From Paludibacter sp. (GTDB lineage: Bacteria > Bacteroidota > Bacteroidia > Bacteroidales > Paludibacteraceae): 60,589 bases of DNA. The notes below the pieces were generated by a model, which was given only the letters and a program-made list of their open reading frames with translations, was not told where the DNA came from and ran no database searches. Of the stretch, positions 44,925 to 53,485 are shown piece by piece; position 1 is the stretch's first letter, and every line of letters starts with the position of its first letter. Location: contig JARLGX010000018.1 in the NCBI GenBank assembly GCA_031292575.1, positions 1-60,589 on the forward strand, written 5' to 3'. A program made the translations under genes and the position numbers.

Positions 44925-44962
44925 TAATAAAACGGCTGAATCTCTATAAAGAAATTCAGCCG
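44925..44962 (-). terminator. Terminator of the sufS-sufE transcript
   Basis: CGGCTGAAT (44933-44941) pairs with ATTCAGCCG (44954-44962). On the minus strand the stem is followed by TTTTATTATG (44932-44923). It lies 26 bases after the sufE stop. Confidence 0.8.
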
Positions 44963-44988
44963 ATATAATATTGTGAATACTGCTAATG

Positions 44989-45411
44989 CTAACTGTTCAC
45001 TGATTTATATGCCAGTGCAAACATTTTCATTTGCTTTACCATAGCCACTAATCCGTTGGAGCGTGTAGGAGAAAGGTGTTCTTTTAAACCTATTTTGTCG
45101 ATAAAATAAAGTTCGGTATTTAGTATTTCGTCGGGAGTATGACCGGAAAGCACTTGAATAAGTAACGATACAATTCCTTTTACCAATACGGCATCACTTT
45201 CGCCCTGAAATGTAACAACACCATTGTTTAGTTCGGCATTCAGCCACACGCGGCTTTGGCAACCTTCAATGATGTTTTGTGGTTTTTTGTATTTCTCGTC
45301 AAGTGGTTCGAGTGAATTTCCTAAATCAATCAGCAGCGCGTATTTATCCATCCAATCGTCAAACATGCTGAACTCTTCAATAATGTTGTCTTGTAATTCG
45401 TTGATAGTCAT
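44989..45411 (-). CDS. sufE: SufE-family sulfur acceptor
   Basis: SufE accepts the persulfide sulfur from SufS and passes it to the Fe-S scaffold. The active-site Cys51 lies in IEGCQSRVWL. The upstream EKYKKPQNI and the later GESDAVLVKGIVSLLIQVLS segment are typical. Length 140 aa is normal. It follows sufS on the same strand with a 94-base AT-rich gap containing repeated TTCATAATT-like units (45417-45456). The SufBCD genes are not in this window. Confidence 0.93.
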   Translation of the reverse strand: MTINELQDNIIEEFSMFDDWMDKYALLIDLGNSLEPLDEKYKKPQNIIEGCQSRVWLNAELNNGVVTFQGESDAVLVKGIVSLLIQVLSGHTPDEILNTELYFIDKIGLKEHLSPTRSNGLVAMVKQMKMFALAYKSVNS

Positions 45412-45505
45412 ATATTCAATTCATAATTTATAATTCACAATTCATAATTCATAATTGACTTCAATATCGCGAAGCCACTATCTATTAATATCACCGAGGC
45501 AATAA

Positions 45506-46729
45506 TCAACTCAACATAATTACCACCCGCTTCAAAGCTTCAATAAATACATCTATTTCTTCTTTTGTATTATAAAATGCAAACGATGCACGCACGGTTC
45601 CCGGTATTCCAAGCGAATCGATCAACGGTTGCGCACAGTGATGTCCGGTGCGAACGGCAATTCCAAGTTTGTCGAGCAACATGCCAATGTCGTAAGGATG
45701 AATGTTTCCAACTAAAAAGGAAATCACTGAACTTTTCTCCGTGGCTGTTCCAAAAATACGCATTCCGTCAATTTCGTACAAGCGTTGGGTGCAATATGTC
45801 AACAGCTCATGTTCGTGATTGGCTATGTTTTCCAATCCGATATTCTGAACATAACGAATAGCTTCTGCTAAAGCCGTAGAGCCTATATAATCTGGTGTTC
45901 CGGCTTCAAATTTGAAGGGTAATTCGTTGTATGTTGTTTTCTCGAAAGTTACTGTGGCAATCATTTCTCCACCACCCTGATAAGGCGGGATGGCATTCAG
46001 CCACCTTTCTTTTCCGTAAAGTGCTCCAATTCCGGTTGGCCCGTAAATCTTATGCCCGGAGAAAACGTAGAAATCGGCATCCAGTTCAACAACATTCACG
46101 GCAATATGCGGTACGGCTTGCGCACCATCAACCAACACCGGAATGTTTTTTTCATGAGCAAGCCTGATAATTTCTTTTACCGGATTTATTGTGCCTAACA
46201 CATTGGAAACATGTGCTATCGAAACAATTCTTGTCCGTTCGTTAAGTAACGATTTGAATGTATCTATATCAAGTTCACCATGCTCATTCATAGGAATTAC
46301 CTGAAGTTTCAACCCTTTTCGTTCGCAAAGCATTTGCCATGGTACAATGTTGGAATGATGTTCCAGCACAGAAACAATAACTTCGTCGTCTTTCTTGCAA
46401 AAAGCCTCGCCAAACGAAGTTGCCACTAAATTAATGGCTTCGGTAGTTCCACGGGTAAAAATTATTTCTTCACGTTTGCCGGCATGAAGAAATTCGGCAA
46501 CAATAGTTCGTGCAGCTTCGTGAGCTTCAGTTGCTTTTTGGCTCAGATAATGCACACCCCGATGAATGTTGGCGTTGAGATGATAATAGCCTTCCTCAAT
46601 TTTTTCAACCACGCAACGTGGTTTTTGCGTTGTAGCCGCATTATCGAAATAAATCAGGTCTTTGTTGTATATTTTTTCAGCCAAAATAGGAAAATCGGCC
46701 CTTATATGTTGAATTTGTTGTTTGTCCAT
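45506..46729 (-). CDS. sufS: Cysteine desulfurase SufS
   Basis: This PLP enzyme mobilises sulfur from L-cysteine for Fe-S cluster assembly. It is a class II desulfurase: PLP Lys227 in FSGHKIYGPTGIG, the catalytic Cys365 in RTGHHCAQPL, HHSNIVPW, and the N-terminal ADFPILAEKIYNKDLIYFDNA. Length 407 aa is standard. It is transcribed from its own promoter with sufE downstream. Confidence 0.96.
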   Translation of the reverse strand: MDKQQIQHIRADFPILAEKIYNKDLIYFDNAATTQKPRCVVEKIEEGYYHLNANIHRGVHYLSQKATEAHEAARTIVAEFLHAGKREEIIFTRGTTEAINLVATSFGEAFCKKDDEVIVSVLEHHSNIVPWQMLCERKGLKLQVIPMNEHGELDIDTFKSLLNERTRIVSIAHVSNVLGTINPVKEIIRLAHEKNIPVLVDGAQAVPHIAVNVVELDADFYVFSGHKIYGPTGIGALYGKERWLNAIPPYQGGGEMIATVTFEKTTYNELPFKFEAGTPDYIGSTALAEAIRYVQNIGLENIANHEHELLTYCTQRLYEIDGMRIFGTATEKSSVISFLVGNIHPYDIGMLLDKLGIAVRTGHHCAQPLIDSLGIPGTVRASFAFYNTKEEIDVFIEALKRVVIMLS

Positions 46730-46763
46730 GTGAATGAAACTCTTTTACAATCATTTTGTTCGG

Positions 46764-46795
46764 CAAAAGTACAGAATTTTGACCAATTAGCCAAC
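46764..46795 (-). promoter_or_regulatory. Promoter of sufS-sufE
   Basis: On the minus strand GTTG (46795-46792), 20 bases, TACTTTTG (46771-46764), which fits TAnnTTTG. The start codon is 35 bases downstream. The rest of the 394-base gap at 46730-47123, between divergent genes, is AT-rich and holds only this and the nitroreductase promoter. Confidence 0.65.
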
Positions 46796-47034
46796 GGTTT
46801 GAAAGTGCGAACTATCATTCTGTAAACCAAATTACTTTGTTGTTTTGCTCGTTAGTTTAATTGAGTGTATAATGAATAGACTTCATATTTATTCCATTAT
46901 ATTTTTGATGTTAAGTGAACTCTAAGGTCAAGAATTCGTTATAAAACAAATAAAATCGAATTTTGGTTTTATTTTAGAATATAACATTATAAGTTCTGCT
47001 CATAATTTGAAATGAAAGAATTAATTTTACAACA

Positions 47035-47042
47035 TAAATTTG
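47035..47042 (+). promoter_or_regulatory. -7 box of the nitroreductase gene
   Basis: TAAATTTG fits TAnnTTTG. The nearest TTTG (47006-47009) is 25 bases away, so the -33 element is uncertain. The ATG is at 47124. Confidence 0.45.
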
Positions 47043-47123
47043 CAGTTTAGCTTTTTGGAATGAAAATTAAATACAAAAGCTTAGGATATAGAATTTTAAA
47101 TTAAAAACTCTCAAAACAAACAA

Positions 47124-47759
47124 ATGGAATTATTAGAAGCATTTAAATGGCGCTATGCCACTAAAAAGTACGATCCTACTAAAAAAGTTGATCAGGTATT
47201 AGTTGATAAAATTGTAGAAGCAGCATGGATTGCGCCCACTTCTTCCGGTCTTCAGCCTTTCGAGGTAATTGTAATAACAAATCAGGAACTTAAAAACAAA
47301 ATTTTACCCTTAGCCTATGACCAACAAATATTGGCAGATTGCTCTCATTTGTTAGTTTTTGCAGCCTGGGATAATTATACAGCTGAGCGTATTGACAGAA
47401 TATACGACTATACCACTAAAGGCAGAGAGCAACCGGCCGATCGTTATAACGCTTATACTGACCGACTGAAAAGCATGTATCTGAATCGTCCTTCCGAAGT
47501 GAATTTTAATCATACTGCCCGTCAGGCTTATATCGCTTTTGGCTTTGCCATGGCCGAAGCTGCAAGTTTGAAAGTAGATTCTACTCCAATGGAAGGATTT
47601 GTAAATGAAGAAGTTGATAAACTGCTCAATTTAAAAGAAAAAGGATTGAAAAGTGTAACATTGCTTCCTATCGGTTACCGCGATGAAACGAATGACTGGT
47701 TGGTTAACCTAAAGAAAGTACGTCATCCAAAAGAACATTTTGTTACAGAGATAGCTTAA
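47124..47759 (+). CDS. NAD(P)H-dependent nitroreductase (NfsB-like)
   Basis: This 211-aa FMN oxidoreductase belongs to the nitroreductase family. The N-terminal EAFKWRYATKKYDPTKKV contains the flavin-phosphate-binding R-x-A-T-K-K-Y motif. APTSSGLQPFEVIVITN and the C-terminal LLPIGYRDETNDWL complete the pattern. It probably reduces quinones or nitro compounds with NAD(P)H in the cytosol; the natural substrate is unknown. It is monocistronic with a terminator. Confidence 0.93.
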   Translation: MELLEAFKWRYATKKYDPTKKVDQVLVDKIVEAAWIAPTSSGLQPFEVIVITNQELKNKILPLAYDQQILADCSHLLVFAAWDNYTAERIDRIYDYTTKGREQPADRYNAYTDRLKSMYLNRPSEVNFNHTARQAYIAFGFAMAEAASLKVDSTPMEGFVNEEVDKLLNLKEKGLKSVTLLPIGYRDETNDWLVNLKKVRHPKEHFVTEIA

Positions 47760-47785
47760 AAAATAAAAAAAAGAATGGAAATAAT

Positions 47786-47818
47786 CCTCAAGACTGCGTT
47801 GTAGTTTTGAGGGTTTTT
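47786..47818 (+). terminator. Terminator of the nitroreductase gene
   Basis: CCTCAAGACT (47786-47795) pairs with AGTTTTGAGG (47803-47812), one G:T pair, followed by GTTTTTCG. Confidence 0.8.
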
Positions 47819-47998
47819 CGTAATAAAAAGACTTACTCTGATGCAACTAAATCCGCCTGTTTTTGAAGCTAAGACTAAAATTATTATTCTAATCTCTGAA
47901 TTTTGAACTGCTTGAATACGAAATTTGTATTTGAACTATTCTATTTCCCTTTTTGTTAGGAGTATAATTTACTTAGTATTCATATAAAAAAATACTCA

Positions 47999-48811
47999 AT
48001 GGAAACTAGACATCTTATTACTTATTTAATAATCCTGTTTATGGTAGCATTCAGTTTGAGTTTTACTGAAAAATCCTCAAAATCAAATATTAAAGAAGAA
48101 AATATAACTTATACCATAGACAAAACTGTGTACAAATGCTTTGTGGCTTATGATGAAAATATGAAAGGAAAACGTCCGGCTGTGCTTGTTGTACCCGAAT
48201 GGTGGGGAATGACTGATTATCCCAGAATGAGAGCCCGTGAATTGGCAAAACTTGGTTACATAGCTATGGCAGTAGATATGTTTGGCGAAGGCAAAGTAGC
48301 TGCAAATCCAACCGAAGCACAAGCTTTTACCGCGCCGTATTATTCCAATCCGCAATTGGCTAAAAAAAACCTGGATGTTGCAATCAGTAAAATTAAAGAT
48401 TTCAAACAAACTGATACTAAAAATATCGTTGCCATAGGATATTGTTTCGGAGGTTCGGTGGTTTTAAATGCAGCTAAGTTGGGTGCCGATTTGAAAGCGG
48501 TTGTGAGTTTTCACGGTGGACTGAAAGGTGTTCCTGCTGATAAAAATCTTTTAAAGGCAAAAATTCTTGTTTGTCAAGGCGGTATTGATAAATTTGTTAC
48601 AAAAAGTGATGTAACAGTATTTAGACATCAGATGGATTCAATAGGAGCAGATTACAAGCTTATTGTTTACCCAAATGCAACACATGCATTTACAAACCCC
48701 GAAGCAACTGAATTGGGGAAGAAATTTAATATGCCTATTGAATACAATAAAAAAGCTGATACGGACTCGTGGAATGATATGAAAATGTTTTTTAAAGTAA
48801 TTTTGAAATAA
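47999..48811 (+). CDS. Dienelactone hydrolase-family protein
   Basis: This 270-aa alpha/beta hydrolase has the DLH catalytic triad: nucleophile Cys in GYCFGGSVV (near 150), an Asp in CQGGIDKFV, and His in NATHAFTNPEA. An N-terminal hydrophobic stretch (HLITYLIILFMVAFSLSFT) suggests export or membrane anchoring. VVPEWWGMTDYPRMRARELA is the typical first strand-helix region. The substrate is not inferable from context. It stands alone between the nitroreductase and the metK riboswitch. Confidence 0.9.
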   Translation: METRHLITYLIILFMVAFSLSFTEKSSKSNIKEENITYTIDKTVYKCFVAYDENMKGKRPAVLVVPEWWGMTDYPRMRARELAKLGYIAMAVDMFGEGKVAANPTEAQAFTAPYYSNPQLAKKNLDVAISKIKDFKQTDTKNIVAIGYCFGGSVVLNAAKLGADLKAVVSFHGGLKGVPADKNLLKAKILVCQGGIDKFVTKSDVTVFRHQMDSIGADYKLIVYPNATHAFTNPEATELGKKFNMPIEYNKKADTDSWNDMKMFFKVILK

Positions 48812-48890
48812 CGTGAACTCTTAAAATCCAGTGCCAGTATATAAAAATTATAAAAAGTGCATGGCAGGTATAATTTTATAAATTCAATAC

Positions 48891-48921
48891 TTTGTCATTC
48901 AAAATTGTTTCCGTACTTTTG
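48891..48921 (+). promoter_or_regulatory. Consensus promoter of metK
   Basis: TTTG (48891-48894), 19 bases, TACTTTTG (48914-48921) is a perfect match to the Bacteroidetes consensus. The transcription start is expected near 48928, six bases before the riboswitch. Confidence 0.85.
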
Positions 48922-48933
48922 CAGCGTAAAAAA

Positions 48934-49010
48934 TGTGGAGAGATTTGGACTGCTTGCAACCACAGAAAAAAATGCTAAATCGCAACCTCTTTTCTGCACC
49001 TACAAAGTCC
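48934..49010 (+). promoter_or_regulatory. SAM-II-type riboswitch (long-loop variant)
   Basis: The first stem P1 is TGTGG (48934-48938) with CCACA (48960-48964). Its loop holds the conserved GATTT (48942-48946) and TTGCAA (48954-48959). After P1 comes an A-rich stretch and then ATGCTAAA (48972-48979), the conserved GCTAAA of SAM-II. GGACT in the loop (48947-48951) can pair with AGTCC (49006-49010), which would form the pseudoknot P2 after a loop of about 26 bases, as in the 'SAM-II long loops' class. It lies between a consensus promoter and metK, the gene that makes the ligand, which fits feedback control. The pairing beyond P1 was done by eye. Confidence 0.82.
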
Positions 49011-49080
49011 TCTAAACATTCCCGCCATATATTTTACGTTCAATTACGAATTGTAAATTATAAAACATTAATAATAGATT

Positions 49081-50361
49081 ATGGGATATTTATTTTCATC
49101 CGAATCGGTTTCTGAAGGTCATCCAGATAAAGTTGCCGATCAAATTTCAGATGCCATTCTCGATAACTTTTTGGCACAGGATAAAGAATCAAAAGTCGCT
49201 TGCGAAACATTAGTGACTACAGGTCAGGTTGTTGTGGCAGGCGAAGTAAAGTCAACCGCTTACGTAAACGTGCAAGAGGTAACCCGCAAAGTAATTAACC
49301 GAATTGGATATACCAAAAGTGAATACAAGTTTGACGGTGATTCATGCGGAATTTTTTCAGCTTTGCATGAACAATCGGGCGACATCAACCGTGGTGTCGA
49401 ACGTCAGGATCCGATGAATCAAGGTGCCGGCGACCAGGGTATGATGTTTGGTTATGCAAGTAACGAAACCAAAAACCTGATGCCAATTGCACTCGATTTA
49501 TCTCACGCTTTGGTTGAAGAACTTGCTGCTATTCGTCGCGAAGGGAAAGTGATGACTTACCTTCGTCCCGATTCAAAATCGCAGGTAACAATTGAATATG
49601 ATGATAACAATCAGCCTGTAAAAGTTCACACAGTGGTTGTTTCAACTCAGCACGATGATTTTATTCAACCGACTTTGGATAAAACGCAGGAACAAGCTGA
49701 CGAACAAATGTTAGCAATTATACGCGAAGATGTAAAAGATATTTTAATTCCACGTGTTAAAGCATTGGATGTTCAATTTGCTCAATTGTTTAAAGGCGAT
49801 TTTGTTTTGCACGTTAACCCAACAGGTAAATTCGTTATCGGAGGCCCTCACGGCGATACAGGTTTGACAGGCCGCAAAATTATTGTGGATACTTACGGTG
49901 GAAAAGGAGCTCACGGTGGGGGTGCTTTTTCGGGCAAAGATCCATCTAAAGTTGATCGTTCGGCAGCTTATGCTGCTCGTCATATTGCAAAAAACATTGT
50001 GGCTGCAGGTCTTGCTAATGAAGTTCTGGTTCAGGTGGCTTATGCCATTGGTGTTGCAAAACCCATGAATTTATATGTAAACACTTATGGTACAGCACAA
50101 GTTAAACTTAGTGATGGAGAAATTGCGGCTAAAATTGATAAATTGTTTGATATGCGTCCGAAAGCCATTGAAGAACGGCTGAAATTGCGTTTCCCGATTT
50201 ATGAAGAAACTGCATCGTATGGTCATGTTGGACGGACACCGGTGGTTGTAACCAAAAGTTTCAAAGATGGAAACGGAAAAGATTTTACGGAGTCTGTAGA
50301 ACTTTTTACTTGGGAAAAAACAGATAAGGTTGCAGATATAAAAGCAGAATTTGGATTATAA
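49081..50361 (+). CDS. metK: S-adenosylmethionine synthetase
   Basis: This enzyme makes SAM from methionine and ATP. The diagnostic blocks are [20 protein letters not shown] at the N-terminus, [12 protein letters not shown], and the P-loop-like [20 protein letters not shown]; the C-terminus is standard. Length 426 aa is slightly longer than the E. coli enzyme but usual for Bacteroidetes. It is preceded by a SAM-II-type riboswitch and followed by a strong terminator. Confidence 0.98.
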   Translation: MGYLFSSESVSEGHPDKVADQISDAILDNFLAQDKESKVACETLVTTGQVVVAGEVKSTAYVNVQEVTRKVINRIGYTKSEYKFDGDSCGIFSALHEQSGDINRGVERQDPMNQGAGDQGMMFGYASNETKNLMPIALDLSHALVEELAAIRREGKVMTYLRPDSKSQVTIEYDDNNQPVKVHTVVVSTQHDDFIQPTLDKTQEQADEQMLAIIREDVKDILIPRVKALDVQFAQLFKGDFVLHVNPTGKFVIGGPHGDTGLTGRKIIVDTYGGKGAHGGGAFSGKDPSKVDRSAAYAARHIAKNIVAAGLANEVLVQVAYAIGVAKPMNLYVNTYGTAQVKLSDGEIAAKIDKLFDMRPKAIEERLKLRFPIYEETASYGHVGRTPVVVTKSFKDGNGKDFTESVELFTWEKTDKVADIKAEFGL

Positions 50362-50390
50362 AAGCAAATAATAAGACCCAAAGATTTGAG

Positions 50391-50425
50391 AAAGTCCGAC
50401 TTACACTGTAAGTCGGGCTTTTTTT
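50391..50425 (+). terminator. Terminator of metK
   Basis: AAGTCCGACTTAC (50392-50404) pairs with GTAAGTCGGGCTT (50408-50420), with one G:T pair, around a three-base loop and followed by a T-run. It rules out an in-frame TTG near 50386 as the start of the next gene. Confidence 0.9.
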
Positions 50426-50478
50426 GTCAACGGAACATTCAGGTTCAGTTAATCGTTCTAGTGCATATTTCAATGTTT

Positions 50479-50880
50479 ATGAATGAATATCCGGTAATTT
50501 TGTTTGATGGAATCTGTAATTTGTGTTCCGCGTGGGTTCAGTTTCTGATTAGAAGAGATAAAAAGAGTATTTTTAAGTTTGCTTCAATTCAGTCGGATAC
50601 AGGACAACAGCTGATTGACTCTGTGGGAGAAAGTAAAGTGACTCAAAATACGATAGTCTATTTGAAAGATAATCAGATGTTTGTAGAATCGGCGGCAGTG
50701 TTGGAAATACTTAAAGATTTGGGTGGTATTTGGCAAGTCTTTGCTGTTTTTCAGCTAATTCCAAAATCAATTCGCGATGGCGTTTACCGTTTTATTGCCA
50801 AAAGGAGGTATTCGATTTTTGGTAAGCGGGCTGCATGTTTACTTCCAAGTCCTGAAAATCAAAAAAGATTCTTAACATGA
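50479..50880 (+). CDS. DCC-family (DUF393) thiol-disulfide oxidoreductase-like protein
   Basis: The start is taken as the ATG at 50479 (an ATG at 50473 is two codons upstream); anything earlier lies in the metK terminator. The product of about 133 aa has the family motif FDGICNLCSAWVQF with the CxxC pair, KSIFKFASIQSDTGQ, and the C-terminal RYSIFGKR. DCC proteins resemble thioredoxin-fold oxidoreductases; the partner is unknown. It precedes the penicillin-binding protein gene by 79 bases. Confidence 0.88.
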   Translation: MNEYPVILFDGICNLCSAWVQFLIRRDKKSIFKFASIQSDTGQQLIDSVGESKVTQNTIVYLKDNQMFVESAAVLEILKDLGGIWQVFAVFQLIPKSIRDGVYRFIAKRRYSIFGKRAACLLPSPENQKRFLT

Positions 50881-50914
50881 ATAGCATTAAGTATCAAAAT
50901 TCCATCTTTTACTG

Positions 50915-50922
50915 TAACTTTG
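50915..50922 (+). promoter_or_regulatory. -7 box upstream of the penicillin-binding protein gene
   Basis: TAACTTTG fits TAnnTTTG; no TTTG at the -33 distance. The ATG is at 50960. Confidence 0.5.
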
Positions 50923-50959
50923 TCGCATAATTGGATAATAAAATATACAGAATAAAATT

Positions 50960-53410
50960 ATGAATCTAATACTTGTTGTTAAGCAATTTATTATGAAATG
51001 GTGGGGAAAGTTTCTGGTTCAACTTCCTGTTGCTTGGGAATTTATTAAAGTTTGGTTGGGGAAATTTATTGCATGGCGAAAAAGACGTCACATTCGTTAT
51101 CGCGGACTTGTTTGGTATCGGAAAATTGTAAACATCATTCTTACAGGCTTCGTGTTATTTCTACTATATTTATTTATTGTTGATATCAATTTCCTTTGGT
51201 TGTTTGGAAAATCACCAGGTTTGAGAAGTATTCATAATCCAAATCAAAGCTCTGCATCAATAATTTACACTTCCGACGGCAAAGTACTTGGCAAATATTT
51301 TCGTGAAAACAGAACTCCGGTAACTTACGATGAAATTTCACCAAAGTTGATAAAAACACTAATTGCCACCGAAGACGTTCGTTTTTACAAACATTTCGGA
51401 ATTGACATTGAGGGAGTTTTTGCTGCTTTAAAAGATATGGCCAAAGGTAGAAGCCGTGGTGCAAGTACTATTACTCAGCAATTGGTGAAGAATATGTACA
51501 AAACCCGAAATCAATATTCAACTGGGCTCTTCGGTTATATTCCTGGTTTGAGACTCATTATAAGTAAAACAAAAGAATGGACTACGGCCGTAAAAATTGA
51601 AATGTTTTACAGCAAAAAGGATATTCTTACCATGTATTTCAACACGGTCGATTTTGGAAGTAATGCTTTTGGAATTCACACAGCTGCTAAAACTTTTTTC
51701 AACACTACTCCTGCCAAACTCAACTACGAACAATCGGCCACATTGGTTGGTTTGTTAAAAGCAACTACTTCGTACAGTCCCATTGCACATCCAACCCGTT
51801 CGAAGGAACGAAGAAATGTAGTATTGGAGAATCTTGTCAAACAAAAAGTAATTAGTAAACATATATGCGATTCGTTGAAATTAATACCAATCCAATTAAA
51901 TTTTAGCGAAGAACAAAATTATGATGGCAATGCACTTCACTTCCGCGCTTATTTAGAAAAATATTTGCAGGATTGGGAACAGAAAAATGGCTATGATATT
52001 TATTCTGATGGATTGAAAATTTACGTGACAATTGATTCGCGCATGCAAAAGTATGCCGAAGAAGCCGTTAACAAACAAATGCGAATTGTCCAAAAGAAGT
52101 TTGATGATCATTGGCGTGGTCAGAATCCATGGCAAGATGAAAACCATAAAGAAATTGTGAATTTTATAGAAGATATTGCCAAAAAAACAAAGGCTTATGC
52201 TTCCTTATCGGTTAAATATAAAAATCATCCCGATTCGATAACTTATTTTCTCAATTTACCTCATGCAGTTAAAGTTTTCGATTATGAAACGGGTGAAAAG
52301 GAGATGAATTTGAGCATTATGGATTCAATCCGGTATATGAATCGATTTATGCATTGTAGTTTTGTGTCTATGGAACCGCAAACAGGAAATGTTAAAGCAT
52401 GGGTAGGCGATATTAATTTCAAATTTTGGCAATACGATAAAGTTGCACAATCAAAACGGCAGCCCGGTTCTACCTTTAAACTTTTCGATTACACGGCAGC
52501 TATGATGCAGGGAATGTCACCTTGCGATATGATGACTGACAAATCGGTTACATGGAAATACAAAGAAGGTAATACCGAAAAATCCTGGACTCCTCGTAAT
52601 GCAAACGGATATAGTTTAGGCTATGCGGTATCGTTAAAAAATGCTTTTGCACAATCTATTAACACCATTGCAGTCCAGGTTTCTCAGATTGTAGGTATCC
52701 CCGAAATTATCAAATGTGCTTACTTATTAGGTATTCAAACTCCGCTCGAAAATAAACCATCTACTTGTCTCGGTTCTTCGGATGTTTCTTTATTGGAACT
52801 TGTAAATTCTTATAGCACAGTTGTAAATGAAGGTGTTTATCACGACCCAATATTAGTAACCCGCATCGAAGATAAAGATGGAAATGTGATTTATGAACCA
52901 AAGTCTGTGCAGAAACGTGTAATTCCCTACGAGGATGCCTGGTTAATGACTGAAATGCTAAAAGGAGGCATGACAGAACCTGGAGGAACGTCGAGAGCTC
53001 TCTGGAGTTGGGATCTTTTCAAGTACAATACTGATTTTGGAGGAAAAACCGGAACCTCATCCAACCATTCGGATGCATGGTATGTAGGTGTCTCAAAAAA
53101 CTTAGTTGGTGGAGCATGGGTTGGAGGAGAGCAACGTTGTGTGCATTTCCGCACCGGCGAATTAGGACAGGGAAGTCGCACAGCTTTGCCAGTTTTTGGA
53201 ATGTTTATGGAAAAAGTACTAAAAGACGAAAGTCTATCAAAATATAGAGGGAAATTTCCAACCAAACCTAAGGAGCCTATTTCGCGGAATTATGGCTGTC
53301 ATACTGTTTTACCACCCGATTCCATTTCTGCTGACTCAACAGCTTTGGATGAAGCCGACACACCGCCTGAAGATGTCCCTGCCTCAAATGAATCTGGGCA
53401 AAATGAATAG
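50960..53410 (+). CDS. Class A penicillin-binding protein (PBP1A-like)
   Basis: This bifunctional peptidoglycan synthase is anchored by one helix at about 56-75. The GT51 glycosyltransferase domain holds the catalytic Glu138 in ATEDVRFYKHFGID and RGASTITQQLVKNMY. The transpeptidase domain has the three active-site motifs: STFK at 504-507, SIN at 566-568 and KTG at 696-698. Residues after about 770 form an acidic, Ser/Asp-rich tail. Length 816 aa is as expected. It is separated from the oppositely oriented pfp by a perfect 23-base-pair hairpin. A second, monofunctional transglycosylase is encoded at 58102-58893. Confidence 0.95.
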   Translation: MNLILVVKQFIMKWWGKFLVQLPVAWEFIKVWLGKFIAWRKRRHIRYRGLVWYRKIVNIILTGFVLFLLYLFIVDINFLWLFGKSPGLRSIHNPNQSSASIIYTSDGKVLGKYFRENRTPVTYDEISPKLIKTLIATEDVRFYKHFGIDIEGVFAALKDMAKGRSRGASTITQQLVKNMYKTRNQYSTGLFGYIPGLRLIISKTKEWTTAVKIEMFYSKKDILTMYFNTVDFGSNAFGIHTAAKTFFNTTPAKLNYEQSATLVGLLKATTSYSPIAHPTRSKERRNVVLENLVKQKVISKHICDSLKLIPIQLNFSEEQNYDGNALHFRAYLEKYLQDWEQKNGYDIYSDGLKIYVTIDSRMQKYAEEAVNKQMRIVQKKFDDHWRGQNPWQDENHKEIVNFIEDIAKKTKAYASLSVKYKNHPDSITYFLNLPHAVKVFDYETGEKEMNLSIMDSIRYMNRFMHCSFVSMEPQTGNVKAWVGDINFKFWQYDKVAQSKRQPGSTFKLFDYTAAMMQGMSPCDMMTDKSVTWKYKEGNTEKSWTPRNANGYSLGYAVSLKNAFAQSINTIAVQVSQIVGIPEIIKCAYLLGIQTPLENKPSTCLGSSDVSLLELVNSYSTVVNEGVYHDPILVTRIEDKDGNVIYEPKSVQKRVIPYEDAWLMTEMLKGGMTEPGGTSRALWSWDLFKYNTDFGGKTGTSSNHSDAWYVGVSKNLVGGAWVGGEQRCVHFRTGELGQGSRTALPVFGMFMEKVLKDESLSKYRGKFPTKPKEPISRNYGCHTVLPPDSISADSTALDEADTPPEDVPASNESGQNE

Positions 53411-53417
53411 TGACTTT

Positions 53418-53467
53418 CCTATAAAAAATAAGGACTTGCCAAACGGCAAGTCCTTATTTTTTATAGG
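53418..53467. terminator. Perfect 23-bp hairpin between convergent genes
   Basis: The arm at 53418-53440 (CCTATAAAAAATAAGGACTT plus GCC) is complementary without mismatch to 53445-53467 around an AAAC loop. A-rich and T-rich flanks within the stem allow termination from both sides, so it serves the PBP gene ending at 53410 and pfp ending at 53486. Confidence 0.9.
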
Positions 53468-53485
53468 AAACAATTATACAGTTGA

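Noticed and set aside
45417-45456. Repeated TTCATAATT/ATTCACAATT units between sufS and sufE
   Set aside because: Short, imperfect, very AT-rich; typical of slippage in intergenic DNA and not obviously functional.
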